Shown: positions 1 through 8,952, numbered from the stretch's first letter. The stretch: DNA of 64,000 nt from Glycomyces tritici (GCF_030403505.1 NZ_JAUEMJ010000008.1:62001-126000), one strand, 5' to 3'. Notes: generated by a model from the sequence alone, not told the origin. A program made the numbers and translations.

Positions 1-419
1 AGCTGGAAGCCGGTGCGGCGGCGGTGAAGTGGGCCGACGGTCTGCACGTGGAGGGGGCCGAGACCCTCGCCGAGTACGTGCACCCGCACTACGGCCGGTT
101 CGCGGCGGCGACGACGAGGGCGCACGGCGAAGGCCGGGTCACCTACGTGGGCGCGATCCCGAACTCGGCCTTCGGGAAGTCGCTGTTCAAGTGGATCGTC
201 CCCGAGAACGCTTGGCGCCCTGAGCACCCGAGTCTGACCGTGACCAGCGGCGTCACCGGTGAGGGCCGCACGGTGCGGTTCGTGCACAACTGGTCGTGGA
301 ACGAGGTCGACTTCCCGCTCCCCGCAGCTGCGACCGACGCGATCGACGACACCGTGTACGAGGCGGGCGCGCCACTGCCCCTCGGGCCGTGGGACGTGAA
401 GGTCCTCATCGAGCAGTAG
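1..419 (+). CDS. Beta-galactosidase GH42, C-terminal fragment
   Basis: The reading frame is open from base 3 at the window edge and stops at 419, so only about 139 C-terminal residues are visible and the catalytic barrel lies upstream of the window. The visible part has the WADGL, HPHYGRF, GRVTYVG and C-terminal beta-sandwich pattern of the trimerisation and tail domains of GH42 beta-galactosidases. These cytosolic enzymes release terminal galactose from galacto-oligosaccharides. The alpha-galactosidase, GH30 galactanase-type enzyme and rhamnosidase elsewhere in the window fit plant cell-wall galactan use. A terminator-like hairpin follows within 25 bp of the stop. The family call is by recall of GH42 tail motifs; no active-site residue can be checked here. 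Confidence 0.8.
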   Translation, partial: LEAGAAAVKWADGLHVEGAETLAEYVHPHYGRFAAATTRAHGEGRVTYVGAIPNSAFGKSLFKWIVPENAWRPEHPSLTVTSGVTGEGRTVRFVHNWSWNEVDFPLPAAATDAIDDTVYEAGAPLPLGPWDVKVLIEQ

Positions 420-439
420 TGCGCAGACGGCGGTAGGAG

Positions 440-474
440 GCCGGTGGTCGAGCTCTGCGAGCAAGGCCACCGGC
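440..474 (+). terminator. Rho-independent-like terminator after the beta-galactosidase
   Basis: GCCGGTGG (440-447) pairs perfectly with CCACCGGC (467-474) across a 19-nt loop, and TTT follows. It starts 21 bp after the beta-galactosidase stop. Between 475 and 642 I see nothing beyond the 3' flank of the convergent sigma-factor gene. Confidence 0.55.
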
Positions 475-642
475 TTTCGCATGCGCGCGGGCCGCGGCAC
501 GTACCCCTCGGCGATCGATGCACAAGGGGACCTCTTCCCTGGCGTGTTCGGCGTCGGCCCCGCCCTGGAATCGCCGCCAGTCCCCGCGGCCTCGAACGCA
601 AGGGCCGCAATCGGTCCGAGGCTTCGTGTCCGTCGATCGCCC

Positions 643-1530
643 TCAGCCCTCGAAGGGCGCCAGTTCGAGGGCCGCGATCGTGTCGGGGGCGTTCATGATC
701 TCGATGCTCGCCACCCGGCCGTCGACCACGGCGAACGACAGGACCGACCGCGGCGCGCCGCCTGGGGCCCACATCGCTCCGGCGAGGCCGTCGACCAGCA
801 CCGCGATCGCGTCCTTCGCCTGGCCGTTGAAGATCGCGGCCACCGCGGAGGCGCCGATGACCTCGCGTCCGGCGAAACCGGTCGCGACCGCCTCCGCGTC
901 CGCGACCACCAGGATGTTCGGGTCGAGCACGGCGAGCAGGTCCTCGAAGCGGCCCTCGCGGGCGGCGGCCAGGAACGCCTCGACCACCGACTTCCGCTGC
1001 CGCGCATCGCGATCGGCCTCGGCTCGCTCGCGGCCCTCCCCTACGCGCCGCCGGGCGCGGCTCGCGAGCTGGCGCGTCGCCTCCGTCGTGCGGTCGAGCA
1101 CCGGGGCGATGCGGTCGAAGGGCACGCCGAACAGGTCGTGCAGCACGAACGCCACCCGCTCGGCCGGGCCGAGCGCATCGAGGACCACCTGGAGCGCGAG
1201 GCCGACCGAATCCGCCATGACCGCATCGAGTTCCGGGTCGCCGCCCGCTCCCGGGCCCGCGGCCAGTGGGAGGTCGGCGTCCAGGGCGTCCTCCTGACGG
1301 TGGCGCCGCGAACGCAGCAGGTTCAGGCAGACCCGCGAGACCACGGTCGTGAGCCAGCCGCGCAGGTTCTCGACGGCGGCGGTGTCGGTGCGGGCGAAGC
1401 GCATCCACGCCTCCTGCACCGCGTCATCCGCCTCATGGGCGCTGCCGAGCATCCGGAACGCGACGGCCCGCAGATGCGCACGGTGCTCCTCGAAGCGCTG
1501 CGCTCGCTCGACATCGACGCCGTCGTTCAT
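643..1530 (-). CDS. ECF sigma factor with SnoaL-like C-terminal domain (SigJ-type)
   Basis: This is a 295-residue alternative sigma factor. Region 2 spans roughly residues 10-80 (AFRMLGSAHEADDAVQEAWM), region 4 roughly 120-180 (LGPAERVAFVLHD, then a helix-turn-helix ending ATRQLASRARRR), and a SnoaL-like alpha/beta tail fills the last ~110 residues. Such tails modulate activity in SigJ/ECF41-like groups and replace a separate anti-sigma factor. The WLPEP linker motif of true ECF41 proteins is not seen, so this may be a neighbouring group. I chose the ATG at 1530 because GGAGG lies 5 nt upstream; the frame is open further upstream to 1674 without a better ribosome-binding site. It is divergent from the DUF4267 gene. 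Confidence 0.85.
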   Translation of the reverse strand: MNDGVDVERAQRFEEHRAHLRAVAFRMLGSAHEADDAVQEAWMRFARTDTAAVENLRGWLTTVVSRVCLNLLRSRRHRQEDALDADLPLAAGPGAGGDPELDAVMADSVGLALQVVLDALGPAERVAFVLHDLFGVPFDRIAPVLDRTTEATRQLASRARRRVGEGRERAEADRDARQRKSVVEAFLAAAREGRFEDLLAVLDPNILVVADAEAVATGFAGREVIGASAVAAIFNGQAKDAIAVLVDGLAGAMWAPGGAPRSVLSFAVVDGRVASIEIMNAPDTIAALELAPFEG

Positions 1531-1640
1531 CCCAACCTCCACTCGGGCCACCACTCTACTGACCCGCTCGAGCGGAGAAACGTGACAAGCCCGGGCGAAA
1601 ACGGAGGTCAGCGGCGGTGAGCTAGCCCACCGGACCCGGA

Positions 1641-1709
1641 ACCCTAGCGACGCTAGATCTTCGAGCGAGCACATGCTACCGTTCTATCAGAACCTAGCAA
1701 CGCTAGGTT
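1641..1709. promoter_or_regulatory. Two TetR-type palindromic operators upstream of the DUF4267 gene
   Basis: AACCTAGC-aac-GCTAGGTT (1691-1709) is a perfect 8-bp inverted repeat with a 3-bp centre. A second copy of the core, CTAGC-gac-GCTAG, lies at 1644-1656. The centres are 50 bp apart, close to five helical turns. This odd-centred CTAGCrACGCTAG form is typical of operators for TetR-family homodimers. No TetR gene lies within the window. The sites sit in the divergent promoter region between the sigma-factor gene and the DUF4267 gene and could control either or both. Confidence 0.6.
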
Positions 1710-1734
1710 TTCTACCCTCGTTAAGGAGCGCCCC

Positions 1735-2124
1735 ATGGCCCGTCGCATCACCGCCAACGTCCTCACCCTCATCGTCGCCCTCGGCATCGCGTACGTCGGC
1801 GTCTCGTACCTCGTCGCACCCGCCGCTACCGCCGCAGGATTCGGATTCTCGGTGTGGCCCACCGGAGCCGAAGCCGACTTCCTCACCGTCAAAGGCGTGC
1901 GCGACCTCGTCACCGGCATCATCCCGCTGACGCTCCTGGCCCTGCGCCAGCGCCAGGCCCTCGGCTGGGTCCTGCTGTGCGAGGCCCTCATCCCGCTCGG
2001 CGACGGCACGCTCATCCTCCTGCACGGCGGCAGCCCCGCCGCCGCGTTCGGCATCCACTACGCCACCGCCGCACTGGTGATCGTCGCCGGCGTCCTCCAG
2101 CTCCAGGTCTCGCGCCGTCCCTGA
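1735..2124 (+). CDS. DUF4267 family small membrane protein
   Basis: This 129-residue protein has four predicted membrane segments: about residues 7-27, 55-72, 75-92 and 105-123. The GVRDLVTGIIPL stretch is characteristic of DUF4267. The function of the family is unknown; members often stand beside TetR regulators and oxidoreductases. AAGGAG lies 6 nt before the ATG. The upstream region holds two TetR-type palindromes, so expression is probably repressed until an effector is sensed, but the regulator is not in the window. The GNAT gene begins 50 bp downstream in the same direction. Confidence 0.8.
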   Translation: MARRITANVLTLIVALGIAYVGVSYLVAPAATAAGFGFSVWPTGAEADFLTVKGVRDLVTGIIPLTLLALRQRQALGWVLLCEALIPLGDGTLILLHGGSPAAAFGIHYATAALVIVAGVLQLQVSRRP

Positions 2125-2173
2125 CCCCGCCAAACCCGTTGCGGGCGTAGGCGCGGACTGTGATACTCGGCCC

Positions 2174-2692
2174 GTGACCCTGATTCGACGCGAGACCGAG
2201 GGCGACGCGCCCCTCATCCACGCCCTCCACGACGCGGCCTTCGCCGGGCGCCCGTACTCCTCCGGAACGGAGGCCGCGATCGTGGACGCGCTGCGCGGCA
2301 GCGAGGACTGGGTGCCGCAGCTGTCCTTCGTGGCCGAGGTCGACGGGAAACCGGTCGGTCACGCGGTCTGCTCGTACGGACGGCTGGGCGAGGCCCGGAT
2401 CCTCGGCCTCGGCCCGATCGGCGTCGAGCCGGCCCTGCACGGCAAGGGGATCGGATCAGCCCTCATGCACGCCTCGATCGGCGCCGCGGACGCGATGGAC
2501 GAACCGATGATCATGCTCCTGGGCGACCCGAACTACTACGGCCGCTTCGGGTTCGAACCGGCCTCGCGGTACGGCGTCGAACCGCAGGACCCCGCCTGGG
2601 AGCCGGCGTTCCAGATCCGCAGGCTCGCCGGCTGGCACGACGGGCTTCGCGGACGGTACGTCTACTCCCCCGGCTTCGACGCCCAGAACTAG
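2174..2692 (+). CDS. GNAT family N-acetyltransferase (YhbS-like)
   Basis: This 172-residue protein has the GNAT fold. Its acetyl-CoA pyrophosphate-binding loop is GVEPALHGKGIGSALM at about residues 88-103, and the GDPNYYGRFGFEPAS segment at about 118-132 is the hallmark of the YhbS subgroup. It should transfer an acetyl group from acetyl-CoA to an amine; the substrate cannot be predicted. The start is GTG at 2174, 50 bp after the DUF4267 gene. No strong ribosome-binding site is visible, so translation may be weak or leaderless. It converges on the MFS transporter gene, whose stop is 5 bp away. Confidence 0.8.
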   Translation: MTLIRRETEGDAPLIHALHDAAFAGRPYSSGTEAAIVDALRGSEDWVPQLSFVAEVDGKPVGHAVCSYGRLGEARILGLGPIGVEPALHGKGIGSALMHASIGAADAMDEPMIMLLGDPNYYGRFGFEPASRYGVEPQDPAWEPAFQIRRLAGWHDGLRGRYVYSPGFDAQN

Positions 2693-2696
2693 CGGG

Positions 2697-3998
2697 TCAG
2701 GCGGCCCGGACCGGGTCCGGTTCGGGCTCCGGCTTCGGCAGTTCACGCAGGTTCCGCAACGGCGAGAAGAAGACCGGCAGGAAGGCCAGGCAGACGCCGA
2801 TCGCCCCGATCCAGAGCGTCGCCCTCGCGCCGGTCAACTCGCCGAGGATGCCGCCGATGAGCGCGCCGACCGCGCTGAGCCCCCAGGCGAGGAAGCGCAC
2901 GGTCGCGTTCATGCGGCCGAGCAGCCGGTCCGGGGTGAGGCGCTGGCGGAAGCTCACCTGGTTGACGTTGTAGACGACCGCGCCGATGCCGACGGCGCCC
3001 ATGCCGATGGCGGCGATCCAGATCCGCCACCCGGGTTCGGCCGCGGGCAGCAGGAGCAGGCCCGGCGAGGAGACGAGCGTCGAGATCCAGATGGCGCGGC
3101 CTTCGCCGAGCCGGGCCGTCACGGGCCCGGTGACGAAGGCGCCGATGAGGCCGCCGACGCCGAACACGCCGAAGAACAGGCCGATCTCGCCCGGCGTCAG
3201 GCCGATGGCGCGCGGCAGGAACACGACGACCATCGCCATGTAGGCGCCCATCCAGAGGTTCCACCAGCTGGTCGCGGCCACGATCGAGGCGAGGATGCGG
3301 TTGCGGAAGACGAACGCGAGGCCTTCCTTGATCTCGGTGGCGATGCGGGCGTCGTGGGCGACGTGCGGTTTCGCCTCGCGGCGGCGGATGCGCACGAGGA
3401 ACAGCGCGGAGGCGCCCATCGCGACCGCGTCGAATGCGAGGGCCACGGGTGCGGTGAGCCAGCCGATGAGCTGCCCGGCGAGCACCGGGCCGCCGAGCTG
3501 GGCGGTGGAGCGGACGGCCTCGAGCTTGGCGTTGCCTTCGACGAGTCGCCCGCGGCCGACGAGGTGCGGCAGGTAGCTCTGGTAGGAGACGTCGAAGAAG
3601 ACGGTGAAGATCCCGATGACGAAGGCGACGGCGTAGAGCTGCCAGATGGTGAGCGCGTCCGCCCACCAGGCGATCGGCACGGTCATGAGCACGGCGGCGC
3701 GCACGACGTCGCTGACGATGAGGACGCGGCGGCGGCGCATGCGGTCGACCCAGGCGCCGGCGGGGAGGCCGATGAGCAGGAACGCGGCCATGGTCATCGA
3801 GGAGAGCAGGCCGACCTCGAACTCGCCGGCGTCGAGTGCGATGACGGCGGCGAGGGGCAGGGCGAGGGTGGTGATCTGGTAGCCGACCTGCGCGACGGTG
3901 GTCGAGAGGAAGAGCGCCCGGAAGTCGGGTTCGCGCAGGAGCCCGAGGCGGTCGCGTTGCACCGGGGCGTCAGGGGCGGGTGCGCCGATCGAGATCAT
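2697..3998 (-). CDS. MFS exporter (drug-efflux type)
   Basis: This is a 433-residue major facilitator with about 12 membrane segments. It carries a GAWVDRMRRRRVLI loop between segments 2 and 3 and a duplicated motif after segment 8 (GPVTARLGEGRAI). This arrangement matches the MFS_3/enterobactin-exporter-like group of putative multidrug exporters in actinobacteria. The ATG at 3998 is preferred over an in-frame TTG at 4016, which falls inside the promoter palindrome. It is divergently transcribed from an ArsR-like regulator 58 bp away, so that regulator probably represses it. The substrate is unknown. Confidence 0.85.
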   Translation of the reverse strand: MISIGAPAPDAPVQRDRLGLLREPDFRALFLSTTVAQVGYQITTLALPLAAVIALDAGEFEVGLLSSMTMAAFLLIGLPAGAWVDRMRRRRVLIVSDVVRAAVLMTVPIAWWADALTIWQLYAVAFVIGIFTVFFDVSYQSYLPHLVGRGRLVEGNAKLEAVRSTAQLGGPVLAGQLIGWLTAPVALAFDAVAMGASALFLVRIRRREAKPHVAHDARIATEIKEGLAFVFRNRILASIVAATSWWNLWMGAYMAMVVVFLPRAIGLTPGEIGLFFGVFGVGGLIGAFVTGPVTARLGEGRAIWISTLVSSPGLLLLPAAEPGWRIWIAAIGMGAVGIGAVVYNVNQVSFRQRLTPDRLLGRMNATVRFLAWGLSAVGALIGGILGELTGARATLWIGAIGVCLAFLPVFFSPLRNLRELPKPEPEPDPVRAA

Positions 3999-4000
3999 GC

Positions 4001-4045
4001 GATTGAGTATTTCCAATCAGTTGGGAAAAGTCAATCACTCTTCCC
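4001..4045. promoter_or_regulatory. Divergent operator region between the MFS gene and the ArsR-like regulator
   Basis: This short, locally AT-rich stretch contains two inverted repeats: GATTG (4001-4005) with CAATC (4014-4018), and GGGAA (4023-4027) with TTCCC (4041-4045). It is the only non-coding DNA between the two divergent start codons, so it must carry both promoters. Binding by the adjacent winged-helix regulator is inferred from position and symmetry. Confidence 0.45.
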
Positions 4046-4059
4046 GCTAGGATGAGGTG

Positions 4060-4605
4060 GTGTCAGACAAGCGCAGCTCAGAAGGCTTCAAGGACGACCG
4101 CCCGCTCGCCTCGGAGGCCGAGGCCAAAGCGGTGGCCTCGGCGGTGCGACTGCGGATCCTGCGGTTGTGCCTCGACCGCCCGCTGACGAACAAGGAGATC
4201 GCCCAGCGCCTGGACGCGAACCCGGCCACGGTGCTGCACCACGTGCGCAGGCTCGTGGACACCGGGTTCCTCGCGGCCCAAGAGGAGCGGACCGGCGCGC
4301 GGGGCTCGCGGGAGATCCCCTACCTGGCGACCCGGAAGTCATGGGCGCTGCGCCTCGGCGAGGAGTTCAAGTCGGACCTGTCCACGGCGATGCTCGAGGC
4401 CTTCCGCACCGAGGTCGCGCAGGTCTCCGACCCGAAGCAGGTGAACTCGGGACGACTCGGCATGCGGCTCAACGAGGAGCAGTACGAAGCGGTGAGCCGC
4501 CGCTTCAAGGTGCTCTTCGACGAGCTCGCCGAGATGGAGCCGGGGCCGGGGGCGCGCCCGTACTCGCTGTTCATGGCGATCCACCCTGACGCCGGCCGGG
4601 ATTGA
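4060..4605 (+). CDS. ArsR/HTH_20-type winged-helix regulator
   Basis: The protein has 181 residues (182 if the GTG at 4057 is used). A winged helix covers about residues 20-90: SAVRLRILRLCLDRPLTNKEIAQRL, then a recognition helix (NPATVLHHVRRLVDTGFL) and a wing rich in Arg and Glu. The C-terminal half is helical and likely dimerises. No cysteine-rich metal site is seen, so it is probably not a classic metal-sensing ArsR protein. AGGA at 4049-4052 is 7 nt from the GTG at 4060. It presumably represses the divergent MFS exporter and possibly itself. The inducer is unknown. Confidence 0.8.
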   Translation: MSDKRSSEGFKDDRPLASEAEAKAVASAVRLRILRLCLDRPLTNKEIAQRLDANPATVLHHVRRLVDTGFLAAQEERTGARGSREIPYLATRKSWALRLGEEFKSDLSTAMLEAFRTEVAQVSDPKQVNSGRLGMRLNEEQYEAVSRRFKVLFDELAEMEPGPGARPYSLFMAIHPDAGRD

Positions 4606-4742
4606 CGCGGCAGTTCACGACACCAGTGGGACTAAGGCGGCATTCCAGGCCCTAGCCTTCAAAACGGACACCCTGGGACCCCCCGATTCCACTATGGCAC
4701 GCGGGTACGACAGCGCCAGTGACCATGGGGCGACGCAACAAT

Positions 4743-4785
4743 GGCGAGGCCGCCACGCGAATCGCATTCACGTGGCGGCCTCGCC
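4743..4785 (-). terminator. Strong hairpin terminator downstream of glpD
   Basis: A perfect 15-bp inverted repeat, GGCGAGGCCGCCACG (4743-4757) with its complement at 4771-4785, encloses a 13-nt loop 9 bp beyond the glpD stop. It can serve the minus-strand glycerol operon and also the converging regulator gene. Nothing else is seen in 4606-4742. Confidence 0.7.
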
Positions 4786-4794
4786 GCTCCCTCA

Positions 4795-6414
4795 TCACTT
4801 GCGGTCTAGCAGCCCCTGGACTTTGGCCCGCACCTCAGGGGTGTCGAGGCCGCGGATCATCAGGGTGGTGCGGCGGCGCAGGACGTCGTCCGCGGTCTCG
4901 GCCCACTCGGCGTCGCGCGCGTAGACGACCTGGGCCATGATCTCCGGCGCGTCCGGGTGGACGCGCTCGGCGAGCTCCGGGTGCTCCCCCGCCAGGCGGG
5001 TGATGTCGAACGCGAGCGAACCGTAGTGCGTCGCAAGGTGCTTCGCCGTGTCCTCGCCGAGGTTCGGCAGCGGCGCGCCGCCGTCCGAGAGCAGCCGGTG
5101 CGCGACCGCGTGCGGGTTCGCGATGCCCGGCAGCGGCAGGCGGTGCGGCAGGTTCGCCATCGGCTCCATCTCCGCGCCGAGCGAGTAGCCCGGCAGGGCA
5201 GCGAGCTTCTTCATCACGGTCCGCCCGATGTGGCGGAACGTGGTCCACTTGCCGCCCGCCACCGAGAGCATCCCGCCGCGCCCCTCGGTCACCACGGTCT
5301 CCCGCTTGGCCTTCGAGGTCGCGCCCGGCCCGCCCGGCAGGACCCGGAGCCCGGCGAACGCGTACGTGATGAGCTCGGGCTGCAACTGCTCCGAGCGCAC
5401 CGAGAGGCTCGCCTCGTCGAGGATCTGCTTGAAGTCGGCCTTCGTGGGCGACACCTGGCCCGGGTCGCCCTCGTACACCTCGTCCGTGGTGCCGAGCAGG
5501 AGCATGTCCTCCCACGGCAGCGCGAACGTGATGCGGTACTTGTCGACCGGGGTCGCCAGCGCCGCGCCCCAGTCGGCGGTGCGCTTGAGGACCAGGTGCG
5601 CGCCCTTGGAGAGCCGGATCGACGGGTCGGCGGCCGGGTTCTCCATGCGGCGCAGGTGGTCGACCCACGGGCCGGTGGCGTTGAGGACGACGTGGGCGTT
5701 CACGCCGAACTCGGTGCCGTCGACCTTGTCGCGCAGGTCGGCGCCGGATACGCGCCCGTCGGTGAAGCGCAGGCCGGTGACCTCGGCGTAGTTGAGGACG
5801 GCCGCGCCGGCTTCGACCGCCGCGCGGGTGGTCATGAGCGCCATGCGGGCGTCGTTCATCTGGCTGTCGCCGTAGACGGCGACGGCCTTGAGGTCCTTGA
5901 CGCGCAGCTCCGGTACGGCCTCGCGGGCCTTGGCGGGGCTGAGCAGGTGGCCGATGCCGTCGCCGAAGCCGGAGAGCGCGGAGTAGGCGAAGACGCCCGC
6001 GCCGAGCTTGGCGGCGCCGTGCGGTCCGCCCTTGTAGACGGGCAGGTAGAACTTGAGCGGGCGGGAGAGGTGCGGCGCCACCTGGCGGGTGACGGCGCGC
6101 CGTTCGAAGTGGTTCTCCGCCACCAGCTTCACCGCGCCGGTCTGCAGGTAGCGCAGGCCGCCGTGGAGGAGCTTGGAGGAGGCGGAGGAGGTCGCCCCGG
6201 CGAAGTCGCCGGCGTCCACGAGGGCCACCCGCAGCCCCGACTGGGCGGCGTGCCAGGCGGTGGAGATGCCCAGGATGCCGCCGCCGATGACGAGCAGGTC
6301 GAAGGTGGCGTTCTCCAACTGCTCGCGCGCTTCGGCGCGACCCATCCGCTTCTCGAAGCGGATCGGGCCGGTCGGGTTCGCCTCCGGGCCGGAGACGTGC
6401 TGCAAGGTGGTCAT
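4795..6414 (-). CDS. glpD: Aerobic glycerol-3-phosphate dehydrogenase
   Basis: This 539-residue FAD enzyme oxidises sn-glycerol-3-phosphate to dihydroxyacetone phosphate and feeds electrons to the quinone pool at the membrane. The N-terminal dinucleotide-binding loop is VIGGGILGIST (about residues 42-52). The GlpD signature follows, with the SSKLLHGGLRYLQ segment at about 79-91. The C-terminal ~120 residues form the helical DAO_C cap. Length is normal for the family. The start codon at 6414 has AGGGAG 8 nt upstream. It is the last gene of glpF-glpK-glpD, 13 bp after glpK, and ends at a strong hairpin. Operon control by GylR and a CRP-like protein is inferred from sites upstream of glpF. Confidence 0.95.
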   Translation of the reverse strand: MTTLQHVSGPEANPTGPIRFEKRMGRAEAREQLENATFDLLVIGGGILGISTAWHAAQSGLRVALVDAGDFAGATSSASSKLLHGGLRYLQTGAVKLVAENHFERRAVTRQVAPHLSRPLKFYLPVYKGGPHGAAKLGAGVFAYSALSGFGDGIGHLLSPAKAREAVPELRVKDLKAVAVYGDSQMNDARMALMTTRAAVEAGAAVLNYAEVTGLRFTDGRVSGADLRDKVDGTEFGVNAHVVLNATGPWVDHLRRMENPAADPSIRLSKGAHLVLKRTADWGAALATPVDKYRITFALPWEDMLLLGTTDEVYEGDPGQVSPTKADFKQILDEASLSVRSEQLQPELITYAFAGLRVLPGGPGATSKAKRETVVTEGRGGMLSVAGGKWTTFRHIGRTVMKKLAALPGYSLGAEMEPMANLPHRLPLPGIANPHAVAHRLLSDGGAPLPNLGEDTAKHLATHYGSLAFDITRLAGEHPELAERVHPDAPEIMAQVVYARDAEWAETADDVLRRRTTLMIRGLDTPEVRAKVQGLLDRK

Positions 6415-6427
6415 CGCGATGCTCCCT

Positions 6428-7957
6428 CTACTCGTCCTGCCAGCCCATGGTCCGCTCGACGGCCTTGAGCCAGTTCTTGTATTCCCGGTCGCGGACCTCG
6501 GGGTCCATGTCGGGGGTCCATTCGGCGGCGCGGCGCCAGTTCGCGCGCAGGTCTTCGACGTTCTCCCAGAAGCCGACCGCGAGGCCGGCGGCGTAGGCGG
6601 CGCCCAGGCACGTGGTCTCGGCGACCATGGGGCGCACGACGGGGGCGTCGAGCACGTCCGCGAGGAACTGCATGAGGAGGTTGTTGGAGGTCATGCCGCC
6701 GTCGACCTTGAGCGCCACGAGCTCGTCGCCGGAGTCCTTGACCATGGCGTCGGAGATCTCGCGGGTCTGCCAGGCGGTGGCCTCCAGGACCGCGCGGGCG
6801 ATGTGCGCCTTGGTGACGTACCGGGTGAGCCCGGCGATGACGCCGCGCGCGTCGGAGCGCCAGTAGGGGGCGAAGAGCCCGGAGAACGCCGGTACGAAGT
6901 AGGCGCCGCCGTTGTCCTCGACGCTCATGGCGAGCGTCTCGATCTCGGCGGCGGTCTTGATGAGCCCCATCTGGTCGCGCATCCACTGGACGAGCGAGCC
7001 GGTGACGGCGATCGAGCCTTCGAGCGCGTAGACCGGGTCCTGGTCGCCGATGCGGTAGCCGACGGTGGTGAGGAGCCCGGACTCGGAGTGGATGAGCTTC
7101 TCGCCGGTGTTCATGAGCATGAAGGTGCCGGTGCCGTAGGTGGACTTGGCCTCGCCGACGGCGAAGCAGGTCTGTCCGAAGAGGGCGGCCTGCTGGTCGC
7201 CGAGGGCCGAGGCGACCGGGACGCCCGCGAGGAGCCCGCCGAGGGGGCCGCCGGTGACGTGGCCGTAGATCTCGGAGGAGGAGCGGATCTCGGGGAGCAC
7301 CTGCATGGGCACGCCCATCTCGGCCGCGATCTCCTCGTTCCACCGGAGGTCGTCCAGGTTCATGAGGAGGGTGCGGGAGGCATTGGTGACGTCGGTGACG
7401 TGCACGCCGCCGTTGACGCCGCCGGTGAGGTTCCAGATGACCCAGGAGTCCATGGTGCCGAAGAGGATCTCGCCGGCTTCGGCGCGCTCGCGCAGGCCGG
7501 CGACGTTGTCGAGGAGCCAGGCGATCTTGGGGCCGGCGAAGTAGGCGGCGAGCGGCAGGCCGGTCTCGCGGCGCCAGCGGTCCTGGCCGGCGTCGCCGCC
7601 GAGCTTCTTGCAGAGGACGTCGGTGCGGGTGTCCTGCCAGACGATGGCGTTGTGGACGGGCTTGCCGGTGCGCTTGTCCCACAGCATGGTGGTCTCGCGC
7701 TGGTTGGTGATGCCGATGGAGAGGATGTCCTCGCGGGAGGCGCCGGCCTTGACCATGGCCCCGGCCACGACGTCCTGCACGTTCTTCCAGATCTCGGCGG
7801 CGTCGTGCTCGACCCAGCCGGGCTTGGGGAAGATCTGCTCGTGCTCCTTCTGGTCGACGGCGACGATGCGGCCGTCGCGGTCGAAGATGATGCACCGCGA
7901 GGAGGTGGTGCCCTGGTCGATGGCCGCGATGAACGGGCCGGTGTGCGTGTCGGTCAT
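6428..7957 (-). CDS. glpK: Glycerol kinase
   Basis: This 509-residue FGGY-family kinase phosphorylates glycerol to glycerol-3-phosphate with ATP. The phosphate-1 loop is [14 protein letters not shown] near residues 12-25. The [14 protein letters not shown] and [11 protein letters not shown] segments are typical of GlpK, and the C-terminal [16 protein letters not shown] segment is the FGGY signature. The frame is open to 8038, but the ATG at 7957 is preceded by GGAGCG at good spacing and matches the family's normal N-terminus. It is the middle gene of the operon, 67 bp after glpF and 13 bp before glpD. Confidence 0.95.
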   Translation of the reverse strand: MTDTHTGPFIAAIDQGTTSSRCIIFDRDGRIVAVDQKEHEQIFPKPGWVEHDAAEIWKNVQDVVAGAMVKAGASREDILSIGITNQRETTMLWDKRTGKPVHNAIVWQDTRTDVLCKKLGGDAGQDRWRRETGLPLAAYFAGPKIAWLLDNVAGLRERAEAGEILFGTMDSWVIWNLTGGVNGGVHVTDVTNASRTLLMNLDDLRWNEEIAAEMGVPMQVLPEIRSSSEIYGHVTGGPLGGLLAGVPVASALGDQQAALFGQTCFAVGEAKSTYGTGTFMLMNTGEKLIHSESGLLTTVGYRIGDQDPVYALEGSIAVTGSLVQWMRDQMGLIKTAAEIETLAMSVEDNGGAYFVPAFSGLFAPYWRSDARGVIAGLTRYVTKAHIARAVLEATAWQTREISDAMVKDSGDELVALKVDGGMTSNNLLMQFLADVLDAPVVRPMVAETTCLGAAYAAGLAVGFWENVEDLRANWRRAAEWTPDMDPEVRDREYKNWLKAVERTMGWQDE

Positions 7958-8024
7958 GGTTCGCTCCAGAACGTCGTTGTCGTGGTGGGAGTCGGCGAGG
8001 GATACGTCGATTGTGTCCTCATCG

Positions 8025-8798
8025 CTACCCGAGGGCAACGTTGTAGAGGAGTCCGGCGAGGACGCCGCCGACGACCGGGCCGACGACGGGGATCCAGGCG
8101 TAGCCCCAGTCGGAGCGGCCCTTGCCCTTGATGGGCAGGATCGCGTGGGCGATGCGCGGGCCGAGGTCGCGGGCCGGGTTGATGGCGTAGCCGGTCGGGC
8201 CGCCGAGGGAGAGGCCGATGCTGACGACGACGAGCGAGGTGATGAGCACGCCGAGCGTGCCGAGGCCGTTGCCCGCGTCGTTGAGGCCCTGGGTGAGGAT
8301 CGCGAAGACCAGCACGAAGGTCGCGATGATCTCGGTGACGAGGTTCTGGGCGGCGTTGCGGACCTCGGGGCCGGTCGAGAAGATGCCGAGCACGGGGCCG
8401 GCCTTGGCGTCTTTGGCGCCTTCGACGGCGTCGGCCTGGTTCGCGAGGTCGGCCATGTGGGCTTGGAACTGGCCGTAGTAGGCGGCCCAGGCGAGGGTCG
8501 CGCCCAGGAATGCGCCGATCATCTGGGAGACGATGTAGACCGGGACCTGGTCCCACGGGACGTTGCCCTGGACGGCGAGGCCGAGGGTGACGGCCGGGTT
8601 CAGGTGGGCGCCCGAGATGCCGGCCGAGATGTAGGCGGCGGTCAGGACCGCGAAGCCCCACCCGAAGGCGATGGCGAGCCAGCCCGCGTTCTGGGACTTG
8701 GACTTCTTGAGCGTGACGGCGGCGCACACGCCCGCGCCGAGGAGGATCAGCACCGCGGTGCCGAGGACCTCGCCGAGGATGATGTCTGAGTTGGACAC
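8025..8798 (-). CDS. glpF: Glycerol uptake facilitator (MIP/aquaporin family)
   Basis: This 257-residue channel has six membrane segments and both pore half-helix motifs, HLNPAVT near residue 65 and the second variant AINPARD near residue 209. Asp after the second NPAR is the usual mark of a glycerol-conducting aquaglyceroporin. A hydrophilic insert of about 30 residues after segment 3 ([16 protein letters not shown]) is longer than in E. coli GlpF. The start is GTG with AAAGGAG 5 nt upstream. As first gene of the operon, it is preceded by a CRP-type site, a TTGACG -35 element and a putative GylR box. Confidence 0.95.
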   Translation of the reverse strand: MSNSDIILGEVLGTAVLILLGAGVCAAVTLKKSKSQNAGWLAIAFGWGFAVLTAAYISAGISGAHLNPAVTLGLAVQGNVPWDQVPVYIVSQMIGAFLGATLAWAAYYGQFQAHMADLANQADAVEGAKDAKAGPVLGIFSTGPEVRNAAQNLVTEIIATFVLVFAILTQGLNDAGNGLGTLGVLITSLVVVSIGLSLGGPTGYAINPARDLGPRIAHAILPIKGKGRSDWGYAWIPVVGPVVGGVLAGLLYNVALG

Positions 8799-8900
8799 AC
8801 CGACTCCTTTGTCTGCGTCCGAGGCCGTCGCCGGGGGCTCGGGCCTCGTTGGAAGGGCTTGTTCGACACGGAAGGCGAAGCGAACCCCTGAAGCCGTTAG

Positions 8901-8914
8901 GCGTTCGACAATGC
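8901..8914. promoter_or_regulatory. Putative GylR box in the glpF leader
   Basis: GCGTTCGACAATGC occurs here and again, letter for letter, upstream of the IclR-type regulator gene at 9942-9955. A shorter match (GTTCGACA) lies at 8861-8868. The box sits downstream of the inferred glpF -35 element, where a bound repressor would block transcription. Assignment to the neighbouring regulator is inferred from repetition and position. Confidence 0.6.
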
Positions 8915-8952
8915 CGACCGATGTACGAAAGTGTTCTCCTTCCGTACCGGTG

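Noticed and set aside
4957..8131. Long plus-strand open frames opposite glpD and glpK
   Set aside because: They are Arg/Gly/Ala-rich shadows created by GC-rich codons on the other strand; glpD and glpK have full family motifs and ribosome-binding sites.
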